This document shows, one piece after another, positions 57,339-64,000 of a stretch of 64,000 bases of DNA (its first letter is position 1; every line of letters begins with the position of its first letter). Source of the stretch: Nymphaea colorata (Eukaryota; Streptophyta; Magnoliopsida; Nymphaeales; Nymphaeaceae); NCBI RefSeq assembly GCF_008831285.2, contig NC_045138.2:19253934-19317933 (forward strand), in the 5' to 3' direction. The notes under the pieces are model-generated. The model was given only the letters and a program-made list of their open reading frames with translations. It was not told where the DNA came from and did no database searches. Made by a program: the position numbers and the translations under genes.

Positions 57339-57842
57339 GTTAAATGGGTTAAGAAGGATTCATAACGATATTCATACAATGATCCAAATGTCCTCAATCA
57401 AAGACATACAATTGCTTAATTAAATAAAGTTAACAAAGAATGCTTGCTTAGCTCGACCAAATTAAATCCATTATGGGCATTTCATAAAAACATTGCTTTG
57501 ATGTCTATCGCTTCTCGGTTCTCATCCTAAGGTAATATTCATGTTTGAAAAGTCAAAGTCGTTTCTAATTTCCTATTTGTTTGTTTAGTTTATGTGTGTA
57601 CGTGTTGCCGTGCGCTGAACTTCTTATTAAAATTATGCTTCGCAATCTTTGAAGGTTAGTTTAATCTTCTGAACTGTATGTTGGAATATTTCGAGAAGAA
57701 TGTATATGGACACTTGTGACTTGTGAGGATCCCACCTGATGTCAACGGAAGAAGGTATTTAACGTGATTTTGACGTGTTTTTTTATTCCCCATAAAATTT
57801 GACTTTCTTTTTCTTTAGATATCGGCTTTTTTTTTCAGAGGG

Positions 57843-58230
57843 AAAATGCACCTAGATGGTGGTATGCGGAAGATACATATATAGTGCAAGAGCAAGTCAT
57901 GGTCTTCGTATTCGTATTGATGATTTAACACCTCCACATTTAATTTGCTGTACATGTTGATATGCATAAAACACGGTACTTTTTATTTTTTTTTTTAAGA
58001 TTATTTTTTTACGGCTGAAAATGCACCTAGATGGTATCTCGACAAAGATGCATAATACGAGGGCAAGTCATGGTCTTTACGTGCACATTGATGAATTAAG
58101 CATCCACTCTAATTATATACGCATAATACGTACTTTTTTATTTTTTATTTTTTTTGTTAAGGATTAGCATGACAATGCACATAGATGGTGCTATATTCCA
58201 GATGCATAATACAAGAGAAAGTCGTCATGG
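57843..58230. repeat. Three-copy degenerate tandem repeat, 155-175 bp unit
   Basis: Units open AAAATGCACCTAGATGG at about 57843 and 58018, and AATGCACATAGATGG at about 58171. Each continues with GATGCATAATAC-like and AGTCATGGTCT phrases. The third is cut short close to the callose-synthase fragment. Confidence 0.75.
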
Positions 58231-58269
58231 TCTCCACGTCCATGTTCTACGTATATATTTGCATATGTA

Positions 58270-58511
58270 AATGTTTCCTAGTTTGTGAGTTCATGTCCCC
58301 AAAGAAAATGTGAAGAAGACACACTAGTTGTAAGTTGTAACTGCATAAGAACAAATTCACTTAGTGCAGTTCTGAATCCTTTCTGTAATCCGATCTCCAT
58401 CATCATAGGAAGCGACATGAGAATCCCAAGCTGGACGAAGGACGGAGATGCAAGTGCAACTTGAAGAGGTTTATCATTCTCAATGTCTGCTTGTGCATAA
58501 GTTTCCTTCAT
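58270..58511 (-). pseudogene. Callose synthase (glucan synthase-like) exon fragment
   Basis: The translated minus strand reads DKPLQVALASPSFVQLG, then LPMMMEIGLQKGFRTAL, then SEFVLMQLQL. This is a highly conserved stretch of plant callose synthases (1,3-beta-glucan synthase, GT48) in the C-terminal catalytic/membrane part. After MQLQL a small indel shifts the frame. In the shifted frame FFTFSLGT continues, and then a TGA occupies a position normally coding Arg/Lys. Only about 80 codons of a protein near 1,900 residues are present, with no flanking exons visible. It is a captured or left-over fragment, not a gene. Confidence 0.82.
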
Positions 58512-58519
58512 TTATTTTT

Positions 58520-59016
58520 GTATGACTCTGCTGCTGCCCTCCACCTTCATCGACCAAATTTCTCATTCTCATTTCTCCAAGGTACAAAAGGAGTGCAGTG
58601 ATTTACACCTTCCTCGATAACCAGAAGTTGTCTATATAGATTATATATAATTCACAATTTTTCTTTATTTTTCTCTAAACCATTGATTTGAAAAAAAAAA
58701 AATTAAGTGGTTAGCATCTACCAGTTTTCACAAATGATACTTGCATCGCACGTGCATTCACACTTACTGTTGACTTTAATCAATATCTGCTCAGTTTTTT
58801 CTCCCCCTTTTTGAACATCTTGATTGAAAAATTTCTAAAAAAATCAGCTTCATTTTAAAACTACAGACAAGCACACTCGTAGATATATGCATGGCTGCTA
58901 CAAGTGTGACAAAGAGAACAAGGCAACTTTAGAACAAAAGTATAAATATAATTATTCTTCTCGCTGTTGTTTTTTTCCTTTTTCTTACAATTATTTCGAA
59001 AAACAAAATTTAGAAG

Positions 59017-59053
<37 letters not shown>

Positions 59054-60100
59054 CATGCAGAAACACAAAAAAAAACTTGAAAGTGAAGGTACACGTGACA
59101 CAGAAAGGCAGCGGGAGACAAACAAAGAGCGTGTGAATCGTCCAAAATTTTGTTCCCTTTCGCTAGAAAAGTATGGGATTTCTACGGCCTTCAATTTCTC
59201 ACATAAGATGCCGTGTCCGCCACTTCAAACCCATCACTTTTTTTTCATGGAACAAAAGATTTTTTTTTTCACCACCGAATTTGCTATGCCAATTGCCCTA
59301 AATGACAGCCCATTATTTGTCCTATAATGATAAAGTTTCAAAGACAAGTCTCCCAATAAACCAAAATATTACAAAGGAGCAAGAAAATTCGGATGGTAAT
59401 TCATTGGAGACGGCCTTTGTTGGCTTTTTATTGATTTCCTTAATATGTTTTTTATTTGTTCTAGTTTTGTGCTCTTTAAAATATAAATTTAATTTGAACA
59501 TAGTTCACAAGTAATTCTGGTTTCGAATCTTTTTTGGGGACTGATTCAATCGATTCTGAAACACATTTTAGACCTTTAGTTCGGATCCGGAGGGATTGGT
59601 AGCAACGGGAAGAACGCATTTACATATGAACAAGTTTGGGTTAGAATTATGAGAGCGTGGTCAAATAATAAGCAGCCCGTGTCCTAACGTGTCCACATTT
59701 ATTTAAACACTGGACGCTGTAACTCTTTCTTTTAATGCAATAATTTTAACGCTTTTAGGAGCACCCATATATTCAAATATATCAAATTATTAAACTTTAT
59801 GACATTGGTGTAGACAACAACTCCGCCATTGGACTTCAAGCGGGGAGGACTGCCTAAAATTCTAAATGGGTCCGATCCATTTTAAGTCTGAACCTACCTT
59901 GCGCCTTTTATGGAAGAACATTTAGATATTTTAACTATTTTCCAGCTCTGGGTCGACGACGACAAAAGAAAAGGCAAGACTGGTACATTTTTGCTGCTGC
60001 CGCTTTGCTTTCCTTCAAATCGGTCGGTGCAGCCAGCTCGGGTCAAAGGGCGCCTCTTCCTTCCACACTGAAGTTTCCCCATGCATTGACTTTACCACTT
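58520..60100. other. No supported gene; (TA)n at 59020-59051
   Basis: AT-rich intergenic DNA. The short frames at 59.05-59.5 kb have no recognisable domain, though 59302-59514 has a hydrophobic stretch. Confidence 0.45.
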
Positions 60101-60177
60101 GGAGACTTCAAAGATGACTTCTCGATCCGTCATGTTTAAAAGCAATGTGCCTCGTTGATAAACCAGAAAGCGCAAAG

Positions 60178-60336
60178 GTATGCCTCTTTTGGTCACCACA
60201 GTTTTTTGGCGACTCTATGATCACCTATAGAATCTCTTTGTGCACACAACTATCTGTTTTTTGGTGTTTTCTTTTTTCTTGCTGGCGCAGCACTTGGAAT
60301 CATGAATTCGATCTGATCTCCAATTTCTTTGCAGAG
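60178..60336 (+). other. 5'UTR intron of LRR copy B
   Basis: The donor AAAG/GTATGC lies at 60178. The acceptor is TTTGCAG (60334) or the AG two bases later, the latter matching the copy A acceptor. The sequence between matches the copy A remnant at 37237-37380. The translation start follows at 60347. Confidence 0.6.
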
Positions 60337-60346
60337 GACGTCAGCC

Positions 60347-61506
60347 ATGGTGCTTGATAGTAGGAAAAGCCGCAAACCCTTGATGTTGGTTCTCTCGCTC
60401 GCAGGAACATTGGATTTACTGCTGTTACTTCTCTTAGTGAGCACAATAGATGGAGGTGCAACGAGTGCTTCTTCATGCCTCAGCAGTGAAGCTTCCATCC
60501 TGCTGCGTATCCACTTGTCCAATGGAAGGCTAAGTTCATGGGGCGGAAATGAGTGTAACTGCTGCTTATGGGAGGGAGTTGAATGCGATCCCCCAAACTG
60601 GATGCATCATCGGACTTCAACTTCATGGAAGAACTACCAGTGAGAGTACTCCTCGTGTTTTCTTGGATATTGATCCTGAATTGGAAGATTATGAGTACAA
60701 TGAGCTTAAGGTCAATGGTCATGCCGACCCTCGTGATATTTCAAGATCAAGAATACCTTCGGCTCTTTTTGAGCTCCACCAACTCCAACACCTTGACCAC
60801 AGTGGTTGTGACTTCAATGGGTCTGCCATACCTTCACAGCTTGCCCAGCTCACCCACTTGACCCATCTTAATCTCTCCCGTGCTTGGTTTTCAGGTCAGG
60901 TTCCTTGGGAGATTTCAAAATTGTCTAACTTGGTTTCCTTAGACCTCTCCTACGCTTTCAATCATGAAGACAATTGAGGTCTCCAACAACCACTCTGAGG
61001 GTGGGATTTCAGACGAAATTGGAGATCTTAAGCGGCTCCAACAACTGAGGATTTCAAATAACAAGCTCAAAGGCCCAATTCCCAAGAGCATTGGTGCCCT
61101 CAGCCATTTGGAATCGTTGGATCTATCTCATAGCTACATCTCAGGTGAAATACCAGAAGAACTTACTACACTCAACTCTCTTGGGTATCTAAATCTGTCA
61201 CACAATAATCTTTCTGGAAGAATCCTTCAGTCGCCACATTTTTCCACATTTGATGCTCTATGCTTTGAAGGGAATCCTAGTCTTTGTGGAGCACCACTTT
61301 CACTGGCTTGTGAAGCCAATAACGGAGCCAAATTGCTTCCTTTTGTTGGATTGAGAGAAACAGATGAAGAGAAAATGCGGAAGTACGTATCAGTGGGATT
61401 AGGTTTTGGAGTAGGCTTTGGCACCGCAATCAGCTTTTCATATTTCTTGAATAATGGGAGGGGCTTCAACAGCTTTGGGAGAAGATGCTACTGGTCATGC
61501 GCTTAA
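60347..61506 (+). pseudogene. LRR receptor-like protein pseudogene, copy B, internally deleted
   Basis: The ATG at 60347 (MVLDSRKSRK) begins the same signal peptide and LRRNT cap (CLSSEASILLR ... CCLWEGVEC) as copy A. Around 60591-60595 a run of five C, four in copy A, shifts the frame. The shifted frame then runs QTGCIIGLQLHGRT... to LDLSY. At about 60951 the sequence jumps directly to the part equivalent to copy A position 45,880 (FNHEDN/MKTIEVSNN in different frames). About 2.3 kb of LRR coding is therefore missing and the frame changes again. The C-terminal 180 codons (60964-61503) with LRRs, NPSLCGAP, TM and CYWSCA end are open. A short product from 60964 is conceivable, but no promoter is evident. 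Confidence 0.9.
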
Positions 61507-61804
61507 TCTAGATACATAATCAGCTTGAAGGCTTGTTACAAAATCAAGAGGGCGACAAAGGTTTTCATGGGACGGCTAATCCTCTTTCTTGTTGTTGCAA
61601 GGCGTCTGGCTCAGGAAGTTCTCAAAAATATAACCGTCCACTTTGTTCATTGCAAAGATCAACTCTGTGCTTCGTAGTCAGTCATCTTTAGTTAAAAATA
61701 AGCATGTTCTCATGTATTTCATATTGTTATGCAATGTGACTTTTTCTTGCGGAAATTTTCTCTTCTTCTTTCACATATTGACTTGTTTATGGAAACTGCA
61801 GTAG

Positions 61805-61950
61805 GACCTGTTTGGTTAGCCCAAATATCAAAGAATCGAATATTTAAAATAGAAAAGCTAACTTTTTAATATTATAGTGTTTGGGTAAAGAACCAGAAAA
61901 GTAAAAAAAAAGGATGTTTTTTGAAAAACGAGTGGTGGATTTTTAGTGAA
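61805..61950. repeat. Dispersed direct repeat, unit 1
   Basis: TTTGGTTAGCCCAAATATCAAAGAAT and the following roughly 120 bp recur at about 62429-62580, including AAAATAGAAAAGCTAA and TTTGGGTAAAGAAC. The TGTTTGGTTAG start suggests a MITE end. Confidence 0.75.
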
Positions 61951-62428
61951 ATAAGTAAAATGAAATTAGCCGGATTTCGTCATTTGAAGGTCCATAAGAC
62001 CTCTGTTTGCATTGGTTTGTCACTTATTTACAGTTTAAAATAAAACTAAATTTTCTAAGGGATCTAATATAATTTGTTTGCACTTAATATTTTAACTATT
62101 TGCGCATATATATATGAACTTGATCCACTATGACATCGCAACCTATTTCGCATTTCTACATTGTTTTGCATTTACATCACACATGAATTGTTTCATTTCT
62201 ATGCGCATAATCTAATTTACATTGACTTAGTTCATATCTCAGCGTCAATAACTTGTTTTTAGGTTCACATTATGACGTTTCACGCCCACCTCACAGATTC
62301 ATTTTACATTTACACCATATTTTTCACATTGGACAAGTACTTTGTTGTGCATTTAATTCATGCATGTGGTGTCTTCGGCACTTGAAATTCACCATTTGTA
62401 ATGGGGTTTTCTATACGACCGTATCCGA

Positions 62429-62580
62429 TTTGTTTGGTTAGTTAGCCCAAATATCAAAGAATGTAATGTTAAAATAGAAAAGCTAATTTTTTAATATTAT
62501 GTTTTTTGGGTAAAGAACTAGAAAAGTGGAAAAAAAAAAACGATGTTCTTTGAAATTAGGTGGTTAATTTCTTGAAAAAT
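62429..62580. repeat. Dispersed direct repeat, unit 2
   Basis: Second copy of 61805-61950, about 624 bp downstream, differing by substitutions and small indels. The sequence between the two has no supported gene. Confidence 0.75.
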
Positions 62581-62827
62581 TGAAGAAGTTTTTGTTTTAG
62601 AAAACCTAAAAACAAGGGCACACCTTTCTTCCATGTTACTTCCACTGTCCTCCTTTTTCTTTGGTAATTCTTAGCTACCGTGCCACCAACCATCTTATGG
62701 TGTGTGAACCACATAAGGGACCCAGATCAAGGCCCGGACCTTTGAATCTCTGCTTCGCCAGTAAATGCTCGGAATTAAATGGGCGCCTTCTGCTCAGTAT
62801 CTGCTTTGTATATATTATCATCAATAA

Positions 62828-63140
62828 ATTTAATTATTAGTAATTATATAATAAATTAATTTAATATTTTTTGTAATAACGCTGACAATATATCAGATAT
62901 CAAATTAAAAGTTAATGCTTTCAGGTCACTCCTTCACGTTTTTTTACAACTCTTTATCTTTCAATGCTTGCTCTTCAATGCAACATAAATGGGATGTTTG
63001 GATGACCCCGTGAAACCAAGTTTACATTTTTATATAGTATTTGGATGCCATCAAGACTGTGCTAAGGGAAACTCTGCTGGACAAAACCAAGGAAGTGAAA
63101 AATCTGAATCCCACCAGGTTATCCATAAAAACTGTGTCAT
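62828..63140. repeat. 3' flank of LRR copy B, duplicate of 46.72-47.01 kb
   Basis: Same order of landmarks as downstream of copy A, with a 25-30 bp insertion near 62872. It extends the LRR duplication at least 1.6 kb past the stop codon. Confidence 0.8.
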
Positions 63141-63149
63141 ATAAAAAAA

Positions 63150-63467
63150 ATGAAAAAATAAACCATGATCTCATTAATGTTTGCATCAAGCTGTATGCTT
63201 AACCATTTCCACTTGATGTATTGCATTGAACAACGTATGATTATGATCTTATGCATGCATCAAACCTGATTTTTCCTTTCATCTCCTTTTTGGTAGCTTG
63301 GCTTACAGATAGATCAGATCTGGTTTATAGGACCAAATTCATTTTTTATTCGATTTTTCATAAGAACAACATTATGTTCTTAGAACACATTTTCTTACAA
63401 ACACTTGTGCCAACAATACTATATCATGATTTCATAAAACATGTCATGAATATGCTATTTAAAAAAA

Positions 63468-63506
<39 letters not shown>

Positions 63507-64000
63507 TATATATATATTAAAATTTCGAATCTTTCTTTCATTAGTGTAGTGTGTGCAAACACGTAGACACTCGAAAGGCTTGAGCAAATATATTTGAAGA
63601 ACAGGTCTAAATGCTCAAAGACAGGCAGAAGCAGGGAAAAAAACAGACAGACGCAAACACGCACACAACACAGACTCTCTCGTTTCTTTGTCAAGTCAGG
63701 CACGGCAGGGCTGCCATTATATATATATACATTGTAGTCAGCAATCCAATCAACTAAACGATGAAAGAATATTTTGATGCCAAATAAGCACATTTTACGA
63801 CGTAATGCATTTAACAATTGTTAAGAGCTAATACATGTCTCGATTCTCATCAATTAAGTTGGCAGCTGATTGAGCGCATCTTGATGATGACAAATACACG
63901 TAAAAGCCTAGTTTTGGATATCATCTAAAATGTCAAGTGATTCCTTCTTTCCCCCTTTGGGATGACCAAATGAACTCTGTCAACCATTTTGTTTAATTTT
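63150..64000. other. No supported gene; (TA)n at 63470-63518
   Basis: AT-rich end of window with an imperfect TA microsatellite and a second short one near 63720. Frames crossing the microsatellite are not genes. Confidence 0.5.

Noticed and set aside
1-64000. CRISPR arrays, bacterial operons, rRNA or tRNA genes
   Set aside because: The direct repeats seen are tandem duplications or transposon parts without regular spacers. I recognised no tRNA cloverleaf or rRNA core by eye, and everything coding is plant nuclear in type.

Overview
The window looks like repeat-rich nuclear DNA of a flowering plant. The evidence is plant-type Ty1/copia retrotransposons primed by initiator tRNA-Met, a DUF247 gene, LRR receptor-like protein genes with a 5'UTR intron, MITEs, LINE relics and long AT microsatellites. 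I cannot name the species, and no bacterial-style operons are present. Only three open reading frames look like intact genes: a DUF247 gene at 51.7-53.2 kb, and two paralogous small membrane proteins at 2.8 kb (+) and 11.4 kb (-). Everything else recognisable is mobile DNA or gene wreckage.

Layout. 0-13.5 kb: mostly anonymous AT-rich DNA with the two small membrane-protein genes, two MITEs of one family in opposite orientation (5.1 and 8.9 kb), a possible LINE relic (7.4 kb) and an alternating ABAB tandem repeat (9.4-10.0 kb). 13.5-37.2 kb: a large inverted repeat with arms of about 2.2 kb and a spacer of about 13.9 kb. The left arm is split by a full-length minus-strand copia element (TE1, 13662-19020, 5-bp target duplication AGGTC); the right arm keeps the uninterrupted site. 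The spacer holds a degenerate long-terminal-repeat-like block (about 25.8-29.0 kb), a copia reverse-transcriptase relic (30.1 kb) and duplicated anonymous sequence.

37.2-46.4 kb: an LRR receptor-like protein pseudogene (copy A) carrying two nonsense codons, two frameshifts and a young full-length plus-strand copia element (TE2, 39016-44541, two 688-bp LTRs differing at 5 sites, target duplication AGTGG). 46.4-60 kb: duplicated flanking blocks, the intact DUF247 gene, an antisense LINE relic (55.8-56.6 kb), a three-copy tandem repeat and a broken callose-synthase exon fragment (58.3-58.5 kb, minus). 60.1-61.5 kb: a second LRR receptor-like pseudogene (copy B) that has lost most of its LRR region and carries a single-C frameshift. 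61.5-64 kb: flank duplicated from downstream of copy A, plus other repeats.

How it fits together. Copies A and B share their 5'UTR intron, N-terminus, C-terminus and 3' flank, so they come from a local duplication of a disease-resistance-type receptor locus that has since decayed. The inverted-repeat arm abuts the copy A intron and appears to have separated that copy from its first exon. I found no convincing new multi-gene system. The most unusual structure is the 2.2-kb-armed inverted repeat, with its inward-facing promoter/5'UTR-like sequence and the clash between its apparent age and that of the TE nested in it.
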